Source: Nitratireductor sp. (lineage in GTDB: Bacteria; Pseudomonadota; Alphaproteobacteria; Rhizobiales; Rhizobiaceae). Taken from it: a stretch of DNA of 64,000 nucleotides. The notes beneath the pieces were generated by a model. It saw nothing but the letters and a program-made list of their open reading frames with translations, was not told the origin of the DNA and did no database searches. This document shows positions 1 to 9,014 of this stretch, in pieces (the first letter of the stretch is position 1; each line of letters opens with the position of its first letter). The position numbers and the translations under genes are program-made. Location: NCBI RefSeq assembly GCF_017794765.1, contig NZ_CP051236.1, forward strand, positions 1,113,307 through 1,177,306, read 5' to 3'.

Positions 1-1158
1 GTCTCCGCGTTCATGCTGCTGATCGCCTACCATGCATCAGTGGCGTTCTTTCCCGACATGAAGTGGCTGATCGAAGCGCCGGAAGGCAGTGCCACGCTGT
101 CGCTTATCATGAAATTCCCGCGCGCGTGGCGGCTCGCCCTGCTTTTTTTTGTGTCAGGCATGGGGACGTGGTTCGTCTACCGGCGGTGTAGCGACCTCAG
201 CTTCCTGAAAGGCCGCTTCAAGCGGCTTTTCCCTCCGCTGATCTTCGCCATGTGCGTCATCATCGTGCCGCAGGTCTGGTACGAGCGCATATATGAGAAT
301 GGCTATGAGGGGTCGTTCCTCACCTTCTGGCTCACGCGCTATTTCACCGAAGGCAAGTATCCGGACGGGAATTTCACCTGGGCGCATATGTGGTTTGTTG
401 CCTATCTGCTGGTGATGACCTTTGTCTGCTATCCGGTCTTCCGCTTGATCGACCAGCCTTTCATGAAGCCTGTGACCGACTGGTTTCAACGGATAGCCGC
501 CTCACCCCGGGTCTATTTGCTTTTTCTCCTTCCGCTCGTGTTCAATCTCGCGCTGTCGCCCATTTTCCCGCGCCAGACCAATGCGCTTTATAATGACGGC
601 GCATGGTTTGCGGTGTGGGCGAGCTGGTTCGGGCTTGGCTTTCTGTTTGCCCGATACCACCAGGCATTGATCGGGACCGTGGTGGGTTTGCGCTGGCAAA
701 GTGCCGGGTTGGCAGCAGTGCTGACGCTGGCGATCTACCTTTTTTCATGGACAGGAGCTGGCGGGTTTTCGATCGGCGATTATGAAACCATGACACCACT
801 ATACAAGGCACTGCTGATGGCGCTTGCATGGACGATGATCCTGGCGCTATGCGGGTTCGCCGCGAAGCATCTGGATGCACCGAGTGCAATCGTCTCATGG
901 CTCAATCGCAAGGTGTTTCCGCTTTACATCGTGCATCAGACCGTGGTGGTGGCGGCCCTCTATTATGTGCTGCCGCTCGGGCTTGGGGTCTGGACGGAGT
1001 ATGCGCTGGTGCTGATGGCGACGTTCGCCGGCTCTTTTCTGTTCGCCATGGCGGTTGAGTTACTGCCTGGGCGCATCGGCCTTCTGGTGGGGCTTCCGCC
1101 ACGTGGAAAGCCGCTGCCGGCGGGTGGCGCGGAAACGCAATCGATGCGTGGGGCTTGA
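1..1158 (+). CDS. Acyltransferase 3 family membrane protein (5' truncated by window edge)
   Basis: The reading frame is open from base 1, so the gene begins before the window; the visible part is about 385 residues. It is a polytopic inner-membrane protein with roughly nine hydrophobic segments, typical of the acyltransferase 3 (OpgC/OatA-like) family that transfers acyl groups to surface glycans. The start of the visible part (YHASVAF) resembles the family's N-terminal His-containing helix, and WAHMWFVAYLL fits the central membrane core. The substrate cannot be told from sequence. It ends 72 bases before trpS on the same strand. In many Rhizobiales trpS follows murJ, so an acyltransferase here is a local variation; I have no evidence of transfer. 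Confidence 0.8.
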   Translation, partial: VSAFMLLIAYHASVAFFPDMKWLIEAPEGSATLSLIMKFPRAWRLALLFFVSGMGTWFVYRRCSDLSFLKGRFKRLFPPLIFAMCVIIVPQVWYERIYENGYEGSFLTFWLTRYFTEGKYPDGNFTWAHMWFVAYLLVMTFVCYPVFRLIDQPFMKPVTDWFQRIAASPRVYLLFLLPLVFNLALSPIFPRQTNALYNDGAWFAVWASWFGLGFLFARYHQALIGTVVGLRWQSAGLAAVLTLAIYLFSWTGAGGFSIGDYETMTPLYKALLMALAWTMILALCGFAAKHLDAPSAIVSWLNRKVFPLYIVHQTVVVAALYYVLPLGLGVWTEYALVLMATFAGSFLFAMAVELLPGRIGLLVGLPPRGKPLPAGGAETQSMRGA

Positions 1159-1230
1159 TTGCCGGTTTCTCGTCGTTCATAAGCCATGGCGCGCGGCCTT
1201 CGCGCTCCACAGGGCATTCAGGAAAGATCC

Positions 1231-2298
1231 ATGAGCGAATTCAGGGAGCTCGTCTTCTCCGGCGTTCAGCCGACGGGCAATCTTCACCTCGGCAATTATC
1301 TGGGCGCGCTGCAGAAATTCGTCGCTCTGCAGGACAGCCATGAGTGCATCTATTGCGTCGTCGATCTGCATTCACTGACCGCGACCATGGCGCACGACGA
1401 TCTGGCCGACCAGACGCGTTCGATCACCGCCGCTTTCCTCGCGAGCGGCATCGATCCGAAGAAGAACATCGTCTTCAACCAGAGCCAGGTGCTGCAGCAC
1501 GCCGAGCTCGCATGGATTTTCAACTGCGTTGCGCGCATCGGCTGGATGAACCGCATGACGCAGTTCAAGGACAAGGCCGGCAAGGATCGTGAAAACGCAT
1601 CGCTCGGTCTGCTTGCCTATCCGAGCCTCATGGCGGCCGACATTCTCGTCTACCGCGCCACCCATGTGCCGGTGGGGGACGACCAGAAACAGCACCTTGA
1701 GCTGACGCGTGACATTGCGCAAAAGTTCAACAACGACTTTTCCCAGCGCATCGCCGAACTGGGCTATGGCGTCGAAATGGAGGTGGGCGAGGAAAAGGTG
1801 AACGGCTTCTTCCCGCTCACCGAACCGCTGATCGAAGGCGCTATCACGCGGGTGATGAGCCTGCGTGACGGTTCCAAGAAGATGTCCAAATCGGACCCCT
1901 CCGACCTGTCGCGCATCAACCTGACGGACGAGGCCGACGCCATCGCCAAAAAGATAAAGAAGGCGAAGACCGACCCCGAGCCACTGCCCTCTGAAGTGGG
2001 CGGCCTGGCAGAGCGCCCCGAGGCGCAGAACCTCGTTGGCATTTATGCCGCGCTTTCCGGTGTCACCAAGGCGGATGTTCTTGCAGAGTTCGGTGGACGC
2101 CAGTTCTCGGAGTTCAAGCCGGCATTGGCGGAGCTTGCAGTCGAGAAGCTGTCCCCGATCGCAGGCGAGATGCGCCGTATCATCGCTGATCCCGCCTATA
2201 TCGATGGCGTTCTGTGCGAGGGTGCGGGACGGGCACGCGAGAAGGCGGAAGCGACCATGAAGATGGTGCGCGAAATCATCGGGCTCATCGACGGGTGA
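1231..2298 (+). CDS. trpS: Tryptophan--tRNA ligase
   Basis: Class I aminoacyl-tRNA synthetase that charges tRNA-Trp, 355 residues, normal length for bacterial TrpRS. The HIGH-type signature appears as GNLHLGN at residues 16-22 and KMSKS at about 217-221 (GSKKMSKSD). I chose the ATG at 1231 because the protein then starts [16 protein letters not shown], the usual beginning of the family, and AGGAAAG lies just upstream. An in-frame upstream ATG at 1186 would add 15 unconserved residues. The universal stress protein gene follows after 92 bases in the same direction. Confidence 0.97.
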   Translation: MSEFRELVFSGVQPTGNLHLGNYLGALQKFVALQDSHECIYCVVDLHSLTATMAHDDLADQTRSITAAFLASGIDPKKNIVFNQSQVLQHAELAWIFNCVARIGWMNRMTQFKDKAGKDRENASLGLLAYPSLMAADILVYRATHVPVGDDQKQHLELTRDIAQKFNNDFSQRIAELGYGVEMEVGEEKVNGFFPLTEPLIEGAITRVMSLRDGSKKMSKSDPSDLSRINLTDEADAIAKKIKKAKTDPEPLPSEVGGLAERPEAQNLVGIYAALSGVTKADVLAEFGGRQFSEFKPALAELAVEKLSPIAGEMRRIIADPAYIDGVLCEGAGRAREKAEATMKMVREIIGLIDG

Positions 2299-2390
2299 CC
2301 CCGATGAGCGCCCCGTCTTGCCGAAAGCCCTCTGCAATGGCAGATTGCGCGGAATTGGCGGGGCACTCGCCGGCGAAACAGGACGTGTGA

Positions 2391-2882
2391 ATGGTCTCCA
2401 AGCGACTGATCCGCGAGGCGGGGCACCGCCGCAAATTCCTTGCCATCATTGATGACACGCCCGAATGCGAGCGGGCCGTTGCCTATGCGGCCCGGCGTGC
2501 CCAGTCGACGAACGGCGTTCTGGTGCTTCTTTTCGTGATCGAACCCGGGGACTTTCAGCATTGGCTGGGGGTTGAGCAGATCATGCGTGAGGAAGCGACG
2601 GCAACCGCCAATGCGGCACTCGATACCCACGCGACCAAGGTCCGCGAGACCATCGGCATCGAGCCGGAGCTCGTCGTGCGCGAAGGAAAATCCGCTGACG
2701 AGATTCACAAGCTGATCGAAGAGGATCAGGACATCGCCATTCTGGTTTTGGCGGCGGGCAGTTCCAAGGAAGGTCCGGGGCCGCTTGTCTCGTCCATTGC
2801 CGGTAAGACGGCCGCTTTTCCCATCCCCGTCACCGTCGTGCCGCAGAATCTGAGCGACGAGGAAATCGAAAGCCTGGCATAA
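2391..2882 (+). CDS. Universal stress protein (UspA domain)
   Basis: Single UspA-fold cytoplasmic protein of 163 residues. The sequence shows the expected alternating hydrophobic strands (FLAIIDDTPECERAVAYAARRA, VLVLLFVIEP, IAILVLAAGSS) and a C-terminal segment (AAFPIPVTVVP) that matches the last strand of the family. The nucleotide-binding G-2x-G-9x-G motif is only loosely matched (AGSSKEGPGPLVSSIAG), so ATP binding is uncertain. It sits between trpS and an Nfu-type gene, an order often seen in Rhizobiales. The specific function is unknown. Confidence 0.85.
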   Translation: MVSKRLIREAGHRRKFLAIIDDTPECERAVAYAARRAQSTNGVLVLLFVIEPGDFQHWLGVEQIMREEATATANAALDTHATKVRETIGIEPELVVREGKSADEIHKLIEEDQDIAILVLAAGSSKEGPGPLVSSIAGKTAAFPIPVTVVPQNLSDEEIESLA

Positions 2883-2934
2883 GCGCGCGGTGCTCCCCAT
2901 ATGTGCGCTTGAACCGTCGAACGATTCCGCCTAT

Positions 2935-2950
2935 TTTAGAATCATTCCAA
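2935..2950 (+). promoter_or_regulatory. Candidate iron control element (Irr/ICE box) upstream of the Nfu gene
   Basis: TTTAGAATCATTCCAA is an imperfect inverted repeat matching the TTTAGAA-N3-TTCTAAA pattern of the Irr-binding ICE motif known in Rhizobiales; the right arm has a C for T. It ends 24 bases before the ATG of the Nfu-type gene. Iron control of an Fe-S carrier makes sense, but binding is inferred from pattern alone. Confidence 0.5.
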
Positions 2951-2974
2951 TAAACGCCAGATCGGAAAACTACA

Positions 2975-3550
2975 ATGTTCATTCAGACCGAAGCGACCCC
3001 CAATCCCGCGACGCTGAAATTCCTGCCTGGCCGAGTGGTTCTGGAAGAGGGCACTGCCGACTTCCGCGAGGCAGAGTCCGCGGCGGAGACATCGCCTCTG
3101 GCCGAGCGGCTTTTTTCGGTCACAGGCGTGTCCGGTGTCTTTTTCGGTTATGACTTCATTACGGTCACCAAAGAGGATGGGCCAGACTGGCAGCATTTGA
3201 AGCCGGCCATTCTCGGCACCATCATGGAGCATTTCATGTCGGGGCAGCCCGTCATGGCGAAAGCAGGGTTAGGCGGGCTTCCGGTTTCGGAAGACGGAGA
3301 GTTTTATGACGAGGCCGACGAGCAGATCGTTTCGACCATCAAGGAACTGCTCGACACCCGTGTGCGTCCCGCAGTCGCTCAGGATGGTGGTGACATCACG
3401 TTCCGAGGCTATGAGAAGGGCACTGTCTTTCTGCATATGAAGGGCGCCTGCGCTGGCTGCCCGTCCTCCACCGCCACTTTGAAGCACGGCATCCAGAACC
3501 TGCTCCATCACTTCGTGCCGGAAGTACGGGAAGTCGAACAGGTGCTCTGA
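2975..3550 (+). CDS. NifU/Nfu-type Fe-S cluster carrier protein
   Basis: 191-residue scaffold or carrier that delivers Fe-S clusters to apoproteins in the cytoplasm. It has the two expected domains: an Nfu N-terminal domain (about residues 1-90, beginning MFIQTEATPNPATLKFLPG) and a C-terminal NifU-like domain with the cluster-binding Cys pair C159-x-x-C162 (CAGCPSST). The gene appears monocistronic: the previous stop is 92 bases upstream and a strong bidirectional terminator follows 27 bases after its stop. A candidate Irr box lies just upstream. Confidence 0.95.
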   Translation: MFIQTEATPNPATLKFLPGRVVLEEGTADFREAESAAETSPLAERLFSVTGVSGVFFGYDFITVTKEDGPDWQHLKPAILGTIMEHFMSGQPVMAKAGLGGLPVSEDGEFYDEADEQIVSTIKELLDTRVRPAVAQDGGDITFRGYEKGTVFLHMKGACAGCPSSTATLKHGIQNLLHHFVPEVREVEQVL

Positions 3551-3577
3551 TCGCTCCCGCAACAGGATTTAGGCAAG

Positions 3578-3609
3578 AAAAAACCGGGCTCTTAGGCCCG
3601 GTTTTTTTT
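3578..3609. terminator. Bidirectional intrinsic terminator
   Basis: A GC-rich hairpin (CCGGGC at 3584-3589 paired with GCCCGG at 3596-3601, loop of 6) is preceded by an A-run and followed by eight T residues. Read on either strand it gives a stem followed by a U-tract. It lies between two convergent genes, the Nfu gene and the L,D-transpeptidase gene, and probably ends both transcripts. Confidence 0.9.
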
Positions 3610-3648
3610 CAGGGTCGGAACAAAAGACCCTGGTCGCTGAGACGGTTT

Positions 3649-4272
3649 CTACCGCTTAACGATTACTTTAGCACCAACTTCGGTACGGTTGTAAAGGTCG
3701 ATTATGTCCTGATTCATCAATCGGATGCAGCCCGAGGACATTGCTTTGCCGATGGAGCGCCATTCCGGCGTGCCGTGCAGGCGATAGCCCGTATCGCCAC
3801 CGCGGTTGAACAGATAGAGCGCGCGGGCGCCGAGCGGATTGGACAGGCCGGGCGGCATGCCGCGGCGCCATTTCGCAAGTTCCGGCTGACGGCCGATCAT
3901 TGCAGAGGGCGGCGTCCAGGTCGGCCATTCGCGTTTCATCGCAATGCGCGCTGTGCCTGCCCATTCAAAACCCTCACGACCAACACCGATGCCATAGCGC
4001 ATAGCCTTGCCGCCATCCATCACCAGGTAGAGAAACTTGGCATTGGTGTCGACAATGATGGTGCCGGGCTTCTCCTTGGTTTCGTAAGAAACAATCTGAC
4101 GATGATACTGGCGGGGAACTTCGTTGATCGGGATCCGTGGCAATTGATAGCCAGCGTCTTTCACTGTGCCGTAGTCGGAGGTGAATACCTTGAAAGGTCC
4201 GTCCGTCGTACAGCCTGCGAGTGCTGTTGCGAATCCCAGTGCCGCAGCGACGGCGATGGCCTTGAATCTCAT
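3649..4272 (-). CDS. L,D-transpeptidase lipoprotein (YkuD domain)
   Basis: Envelope enzyme that forms or edits L,D-crosslinks in peptidoglycan or attaches proteins to it; 207 residues. The N-terminus is a lipoprotein signal with lipobox LAGC (Cys21), so the mature protein should be membrane-anchored. The YkuD domain carries the catalytic signature with His166 (RLHGT) and S-x-GC at Ser180-Cys182 (SSGCIRL). I chose the ATG at 4272 because it places the signal peptide at the start; the frame stays open upstream to 4464 without family-like sequence. It converges with the Nfu gene. Confidence 0.93.
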   Translation of the reverse strand: MRFKAIAVAAALGFATALAGCTTDGPFKVFTSDYGTVKDAGYQLPRIPINEVPRQYHRQIVSYETKEKPGTIIVDTNAKFLYLVMDGGKAMRYGIGVGREGFEWAGTARIAMKREWPTWTPPSAMIGRQPELAKWRRGMPPGLSNPLGARALYLFNRGGDTGYRLHGTPEWRSIGKAMSSGCIRLMNQDIIDLYNRTEVGAKVIVKR

Positions 4273-4388
4273 GTGTTCCCCCAACCCGGATACCTTAATT
4301 GTGCCTGAAGCGTATCGCAATTTGAGCACCATTGTTAAATTCTTGGTTAATGAATTGCCAAGGCTTCGGCCGCATTGACGTTGCGTAA

Positions 4389-4421
4389 GCCTGTTATTGA
4401 CTCCGATTATTGCAAACAGGC
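4389..4421. promoter_or_regulatory. Inverted repeat upstream of the CueR-like gene
   Basis: GCCTGTT (4389-4395) and AACAGGC (4415-4421) form perfect 7-base arms separated by 19 bases, in the gap between the L,D-transpeptidase start and the MerR-type gene at 4463. MerR-family regulators often bind dyads in long promoter spacers, but the arms do not match the known CueR pattern, so its role is open. Confidence 0.3.
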
Positions 4422-4462
4422 AACACAATCCCCAGTTTCGATGAAAGCGCAGGAGCTGCATC

Positions 4463-4852
4463 ATGAATGTTGGACAGGCCGCCCGCCGTTCGGGATTGCC
4501 GGCTAAGACGATTCGCTATTATGAGGAAATCGGCTTGATAGCGCCGCAGCGTGCGGGCAATGGCTATCGCGCCTACAGCGACGAAGATCTGCATTTCCTC
4601 ACCTTCCTGAAACGAGCCCGGGGGCTCGGCTTCTCAATCGACGAGTGCCGGCAACTCATGGCGCTTTATCGCGACAGGGAACGGGCAAGTCAGGACGTGC
4701 GCGATATCGCCGTGTCCCACGTGGCGGCAATCGACGAGAAGATTGCCGAACTCCAGTCCATGCGCGCGACCCTGAATAAGTTGATCCTCGCCTGTCGCGG
4801 CGATGAACGCCCCGATTGTCCGATCCTCAACGACATTGCCGGAGCGCGCTGA
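4463..4852 (+). CDS. CueR-like MerR-family regulator
   Basis: 129-residue transcription activator of the MerR family. The N-terminal winged helix (MNVGQAARRSGLPAKTIRYYEE) is followed by the dimerisation helix and a metal loop with C111-x7-C119 (CRGDERPDC), the spacing of Cu(I)/Ag(I)/Au(I)-sensing CueR. The length is normal for CueR. No copper ATPase or copper chaperone gene is adjacent, so its usual targets must lie elsewhere. The next gene, mmcB, follows 38 bases downstream on the same strand; I infer proximity rather than shared function. Confidence 0.87.
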   Translation: MNVGQAARRSGLPAKTIRYYEEIGLIAPQRAGNGYRAYSDEDLHFLTFLKRARGLGFSIDECRQLMALYRDRERASQDVRDIAVSHVAAIDEKIAELQSMRATLNKLILACRGDERPDCPILNDIAGAR

Positions 4853-4890
4853 GGCTTCAATCAGACGTGCGGGAATGGCATAGTCTCCAG

Positions 4891-5391
4891 ATGCCTATCA
4901 TCTCTCCGATTCCCCTTAATCCTCTGGCCGATGGGCGCCAGTCTGACCGGGCCATGGTTATCCGCCGCGGTGTCCAGCGGCTGCTCATGACCATGGGGGC
5001 CGTGGTTCTGCCGGAGTTGACGCTTGCCACGGGCCGCCGTGCCGACCTCGTGGCACTGACGCTGAAGGGCGACATCTGGATTATCGAGATCAAGTCCTCG
5101 GTCGAGGATTTCCGGGTGGATCGGAAATGGCCGGAATACCGCCAGCACTCCGACCGCTTCTTTTTTGCAACCCACCCGGAAGTACCTGCAGAAATTTTCC
5201 CCCAAGAGTGCGGTTTCATCCTGTCTGACGGTTATGGGGCAGAGATCCTGCGTGAACCGGATGAGCATCGGCTCGCCGCCGCGACGCGCAAGGCGATGAT
5301 GCTGCGCTTTGCGAGGGCGGGAGCGGCACGTGTCACCGCTGCCGAGCTCGCGGGGATTGAAGTCCCGCTGGCAGACGATGAAGCAGGTTGA
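4891..5391 (+). CDS. mmcB: MmcB-like DNA repair nuclease-fold protein
   Basis: 166-residue protein resembling MmcB, an SOS-associated DNA repair protein of Alphaproteobacteria with a restriction-endonuclease-like (PD-(D/E)xK) fold. The core is visible as GRRADLVAL, then DIWIIEIKSS, which gives the D...E-x-K arrangement at about residues 49-70. The ATG at 4891 was chosen because family-like sequence begins there; an in-frame start at 4816 would overlap the preceding gene. It converges with the isomerase gene, 3 bases apart. Confidence 0.8.
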   Translation: MPIISPIPLNPLADGRQSDRAMVIRRGVQRLLMTMGAVVLPELTLATGRRADLVALTLKGDIWIIEIKSSVEDFRVDRKWPEYRQHSDRFFFATHPEVPAEIFPQECGFILSDGYGAEILREPDEHRLAAATRKAMMLRFARAGAARVTAAELAGIEVPLADDEAG

Positions 5392-5394
5392 GAT

Positions 5395-6012
5395 TCAGGC
5401 TTTGATGGGAGCGCGGCCCGTTGCCAGCGCGTGGTCGAGATACTCCACGCGGTCCTGCCCGAAGAACGCCTCACCATTGAGCACGTAAGTCGGCACGCCG
5501 ACCGCGTCGGCTTCCACGGCATCTTTGGTGTTCTGTGCGCGAATCGCAGAAATCTCTTCGCTCTGCGCCATCTCCAGAATGGACGCGGCGTCGAATTTTT
5601 CCAGTTCGAGATATTTCGCAAGTGTATCGGGATCGGCAATGTTTTCTTCATTCGCCCACACGGCGGCGAAGACACGCTCCATATAGCTCATGGGGTCGCG
5701 CCCCTCAGCGACGAGTGCTGCGATCACATGGTCGGCAAGAGCCGGATCGACCGGCCAGTGCTTCGGCGTCTTGTTGATGGGCATGCCACGGAAATCCGCG
5801 ATGCGCTGGAGTTCCACCAGACGCAACCGCTGCCGCACTGGAGGGCGCTTGGCCGGTGGAACCGCTCCGGAAACCTCCCAGATACCCATGAGGTTGATCG
5901 GCTTCACCCGCACATCCACACCATGCTTCGAGAGCACCGCGCGCAGGGGCTGGTGCCCCAGATAGGTGAAGGGCGATGCGGATGTGAAATAATAATCTAC
6001 GGTGGTTGTCAT
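5395..6012 (-). CDS. 2-hydroxychromene-2-carboxylate isomerase-like / DsbA-family protein
   Basis: 205-residue thioredoxin-fold protein of the HCCA isomerase/kappa-GST-like group. Recognisable parts are the N-terminal strand and active-site loop (VDYYFTSASPFTYLG, with the conserved Ser-Pro), the helical insert, and the cis-Pro region GVPTYVLNGEAFFGQDR near the C-terminus. Such proteins catalyse glutathione-dependent isomerisation of aromatic intermediates, but many members have unknown substrates and there is no naphthalene pathway nearby. The CxxC of DsbA is absent. Confidence 0.85.
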   Translation of the reverse strand: MTTTVDYYFTSASPFTYLGHQPLRAVLSKHGVDVRVKPINLMGIWEVSGAVPPAKRPPVRQRLRLVELQRIADFRGMPINKTPKHWPVDPALADHVIAALVAEGRDPMSYMERVFAAVWANEENIADPDTLAKYLELEKFDAASILEMAQSEEISAIRAQNTKDAVEADAVGVPTYVLNGEAFFGQDRVEYLDHALATGRAPIKA

Positions 6013-6073
6013 CGATGTCTCCGGTTTGATCTAGGGGCCGAAACTATCGAGGCCGAGGGTGGACCGATAGGCT

Positions 6074-6619
6074 TCAGGACAACACTTTTGCGCGAGCACG
6101 CATGCCTTGATGTGAAGCCATGAAAGCGCGCTCTTCATCGTTAGGTGCCCGCGGCGCAGCGTTCACGCCAAGAGCCTTCATCACTTCTTCAACAGGGACG
6201 AAGCGTTTCCCACGATAATCGTAAACACCACCGGTGGTGAGGATCATGGCGGCGACACGCCCGTCCTTGAGCACGAAACGGTGCTGGCCGATGATCTGCG
6301 TTCCTTCCCAGGTCTCGATGGTCGATATAACGTCGAAACGCTGCCACAGGCGAACCTCGCGCACATAGGCGGTCTGCAGTCCACCGAGCAACGGGGCCCA
6401 GCCGCGCTGGCGTGCGGCACCGATCAGCCCGCTGCGCAGGAAAATGTCGATCCGCCCCATATCCGCCAGCATCATGTAGCGAGCGTTGTTGAGGTGGATG
6501 TTCATGTCGATGTCGGTGGGCAGGCAGCGGAAGGAGAGCTTGCTCTCATCGCCCAGCCGATAGACGCCCCGGCTCTTGCGTGTAGCGGCCACGCGAAGAA
6601 GACGCATCCAGACATACAT
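6074..6619 (-). CDS. Hotdog-fold acyl-CoA thioesterase-like protein
   Basis: 181-residue protein of the 4-hydroxybenzoyl-CoA thioesterase/FadM-like group. The motif FRCLPTDIDMNIHLNNARYMMLADMGR (split here: Asp37 and the HLNN segment) matches the active-site helix region of the hotdog fold. It lies 153 bases beyond the end of the FadJ-like gene on the same strand, so it may serve acyl-CoA turnover with the fad operon, though the gap suggests separate expression. Substrate chain length is unknown. Confidence 0.82.
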   Translation of the reverse strand: MYVWMRLLRVAATRKSRGVYRLGDESKLSFRCLPTDIDMNIHLNNARYMMLADMGRIDIFLRSGLIGAARQRGWAPLLGGLQTAYVREVRLWQRFDVISTIETWEGTQIIGQHRFVLKDGRVAAMILTTGGVYDYRGKRFVPVEEVMKALGVNAAPRAPNDEERAFMASHQGMRARAKVLS

Positions 6620-6665
6620 GTTTTCTTATCCTGATCGGGTTGGCGTTGCGGTCGCTGCCTCTCCT

Positions 6666-6683
6666 AACGCTTAAGGCGTTTTT
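6666..6683 (+). terminator. Terminator-like hairpin on the plus strand
   Basis: AACGC (6666-6670), loop TTAAG, GCGTT (6676-6680) followed by a T-run. It is oriented for plus-strand transcripts, although all genes from 5.4 to 14.0 kb are on the minus strand. The stem is short, so this is weak. Confidence 0.3.
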
Positions 6684-6719
6684 GGGAAACAGCGATCTGA
6701 GTTGCCGCCGTATCCACCG

Positions 6720-6754
6720 CCCCGGATGCGGAACGCTCCCGGGACGGGGTTTTT
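6720..6754 (+). terminator. Terminator-like hairpin on the plus strand, downstream of the fad operon
   Basis: CCCCG (6720-6724) can pair with CGGGG (6745-6749), with further GC pairing possible inside the loop, and is followed directly by TTTTT. Like its neighbour at 6666 it faces the plus strand, antisense to the fad operon. Confidence 0.35.
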
Positions 6755-6772
6755 CATTTCAAGCGACCTGCC

Positions 6773-8992
6773 TCAGGCAGCCTTCTTTTCCGTCGCCTTT
6801 TCAGGCGCAAAGCGCTGGTAGAATGTTTCACCGCTCTCAGCCATGTCGAGAAGAAGCTTCGGAGCCTTGAACTGCTTGCCATACTTCTTCTGCAGACGCT
6901 TGGTCATGGCGACGAAGGCGTCCGCACCCATCCCATCGATGTAGGACAGCGCGCCGCCCGTATAGGGTGCGAAGCCGAAGGCGAGAATGGAGCCGACATC
7001 CGCCTCGCGCGGATCGACGACAATGCCTTCTTCCATGATGCGGGCCGCTTCCAGCGCGATCGTGGCCAGGAAACGCTCCTGCAGCTCCTCGACATCGATC
7101 TTGTCCGGGTTCTTCTGCGGATAGAGATCCTTCAGGCCAGCCCACAGATGCTTTTTCGCGGGCTTTGCCGGATAGTCATAGAAGCCCTTGCCGTTCTTGC
7201 GGCCCAGGCGCCCATGCTTGTCGACCAGCGTGTCGATCAGCTCCATGTGACGCGGGTCGACAGCCTTGGGGCCGAGATCACGCACCGTCTGCTTCATGAT
7301 CTTCTGGGCAAGGTCGACAGCCGTCTCATCGGTGAGGGCGAGCGGGCCAACCGGCATGCCGGCCATCTTTGCCGCATTCTCCACCATCGGGGCGGGAACG
7401 CCTTCGATGACCATGGAGAAGGCCTCCTGCATGTAGCGCAGGACACAGCGATTGACGTAGAAGCCACGCGTGTCGTTGACGACGATGGGCGTCTTCCTGA
7501 TGGCGCGCACATAGTCCATCGCCGTGGCCAGCGCCTTGTCGCCGGTCTTCTTGCCCATGATGATCTCGACCAGCATCATCTTGTCGACGGGCGAGAAGAA
7601 GTGGATGCCGATGAAGTTTTTCGGGCGTTTGGAGTTCTTCGCAAGGCCCGAGATCGGAATGGTCGAAGTGTTGGAGGCGAAAACGGCAGACGGTTTGAGA
7701 ACGGCCTCGGCCTTCTCCGTCGCCGTCTTCTTGATCTCCGAATCCTCGAACACGGCCTCGATCACCAGATCGCAGCCTTCAAGCTCCGCATAGTCATCGC
7801 TTGGCGTGATGAGCGAGAGGAGCTTTTCCTTGTCCTCGGCGGTAGCGCGGCCCTTTTTGATGGCCTTGTCCATCAGGTCGGCGGAATGCGCCTTGCCCTT
7901 CTCGGCGGATGCCGTGTCGCGATCGATCAGAACGACCGGAATGCCGGCCTTCGCCGTCACGAAGGCGATGCCCGCGCCCATGAAGCCGGCACCGAGCACG
8001 CCGATCTTCTTGAACTTTTTGGTTGGTACATCGTCGGGGCGGCGAGCGCCCTTGTTGAGCTCCTGCAGCGAGACGAAGAGCGAGCGGATCATCATCTTCG
8101 CTTCGGTCGTCTGCATGATCTCGGTGAAATAGCGTTGCTCGATGGTGAGCGCCGTGTCGAAGGGCACCAGCATGCCCTCATACACGCATTTCAGGATCGC
8201 AGCCGCCGCCGGGTAATTGTTGTAGGTCTCGCGGCGCAGGATGGCGATTGCCGGCGGCCAGAGGTTTGCGCCCGCGGCCGAATAGACCGGACCGCCGGGC
8301 TGTTTGAAGCCCTTCTCGTCCCAGGGCTGAACCGGGCTGAGACCGTCGAGGATCATCTTCTTCGCGGTCTCGACCAGCTTCTTCGGCGCCGCGATCTCGT
8401 GGATCAGTCCCATGGCCTTCGCCTTTTGCGGCGAAAGCGTCTGGCCGGTGGTGAGCATCTGCAGGGCTTCCTGCGGCTTGGCCAGACGCGGCACGCGCTG
8501 GGTGCCGCCGGCACCGGGGAAGATGCCAACCTTGACTTCTGGAAGCGCCATCTTGACCGCCGGACTGTCGGCTACAACACGGCCATGGCAGGCAAGAGAC
8601 AGCTCGAATGCGCCGCCCATGCAGGTGCCGTTGATCGCCGAGACCCACGGCTTGCCGGACGTTTCAAGCTTGCGCCAGAGCCAGCCCATCCGGCCGGCAT
8701 TGTCGAACAGAAGCTTGATCGCCTTCTTACGGTCCTTGGCCTTTTCCTTCTCGAACTGGCCGAGCATCTTCTGCAGCATGGTCAGGTCAGCACCACCGGA
8801 GAATGTTTCCTTGCCGGAGGTGATGACAGCGCCCTTGATCTCGTCATTGCTTGCAACGTGATCGATGATCGCGTCCAGCTCGTTCATCACCTCTTCGGTG
8901 AAAACGTTCATGGAGCGGTCTGGCATGTCCCAGGTGACGAGCGCGATGCCATCTGCGTCCACGTCAACGGTAAAGTTCTTGTAGTCGGTCAT
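6773..8992 (-). CDS. FadJ-like multifunctional enoyl-CoA hydratase / 3-hydroxyacyl-CoA dehydrogenase
   Basis: 739-residue enzyme for the two middle steps of fatty-acid beta-oxidation. Residues about 1-200 form a crotonase domain with the oxyanion-hole segment FSGGADL and both catalytic Glu regions (GGAFELSLA and [14 protein letters not shown]). Residues about 330-500 form the NAD-binding dehydrogenase domain ([13 protein letters not shown]) with the catalytic-His segment [12 protein letters not shown]. The dehydrogenase C-terminal domains follow ([19 protein letters not shown]). It is the last gene of the operon, 22 bases after the thiolase, an arrangement matching a fad trifunctional unit. 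Confidence 0.95.
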   Translation of the reverse strand: MTDYKNFTVDVDADGIALVTWDMPDRSMNVFTEEVMNELDAIIDHVASNDEIKGAVITSGKETFSGGADLTMLQKMLGQFEKEKAKDRKKAIKLLFDNAGRMGWLWRKLETSGKPWVSAINGTCMGGAFELSLACHGRVVADSPAVKMALPEVKVGIFPGAGGTQRVPRLAKPQEALQMLTTGQTLSPQKAKAMGLIHEIAAPKKLVETAKKMILDGLSPVQPWDEKGFKQPGGPVYSAAGANLWPPAIAILRRETYNNYPAAAAILKCVYEGMLVPFDTALTIEQRYFTEIMQTTEAKMMIRSLFVSLQELNKGARRPDDVPTKKFKKIGVLGAGFMGAGIAFVTAKAGIPVVLIDRDTASAEKGKAHSADLMDKAIKKGRATAEDKEKLLSLITPSDDYAELEGCDLVIEAVFEDSEIKKTATEKAEAVLKPSAVFASNTSTIPISGLAKNSKRPKNFIGIHFFSPVDKMMLVEIIMGKKTGDKALATAMDYVRAIRKTPIVVNDTRGFYVNRCVLRYMQEAFSMVIEGVPAPMVENAAKMAGMPVGPLALTDETAVDLAQKIMKQTVRDLGPKAVDPRHMELIDTLVDKHGRLGRKNGKGFYDYPAKPAKKHLWAGLKDLYPQKNPDKIDVEELQERFLATIALEAARIMEEGIVVDPREADVGSILAFGFAPYTGGALSYIDGMGADAFVAMTKRLQKKYGKQFKAPKLLLDMAESGETFYQRFAPEKATEKKAA

Positions 8993-9014
8993 GGTCTGAT
9001 CTCTCCCCGACAGC

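Noticed and set aside
4375..4390. TTGACGTTGCGTAAGC resembles half of the fad palindrome
   Set aside because: Only the left half matches and there is no right arm; it lies before the CueR-like gene, not a lipid gene.
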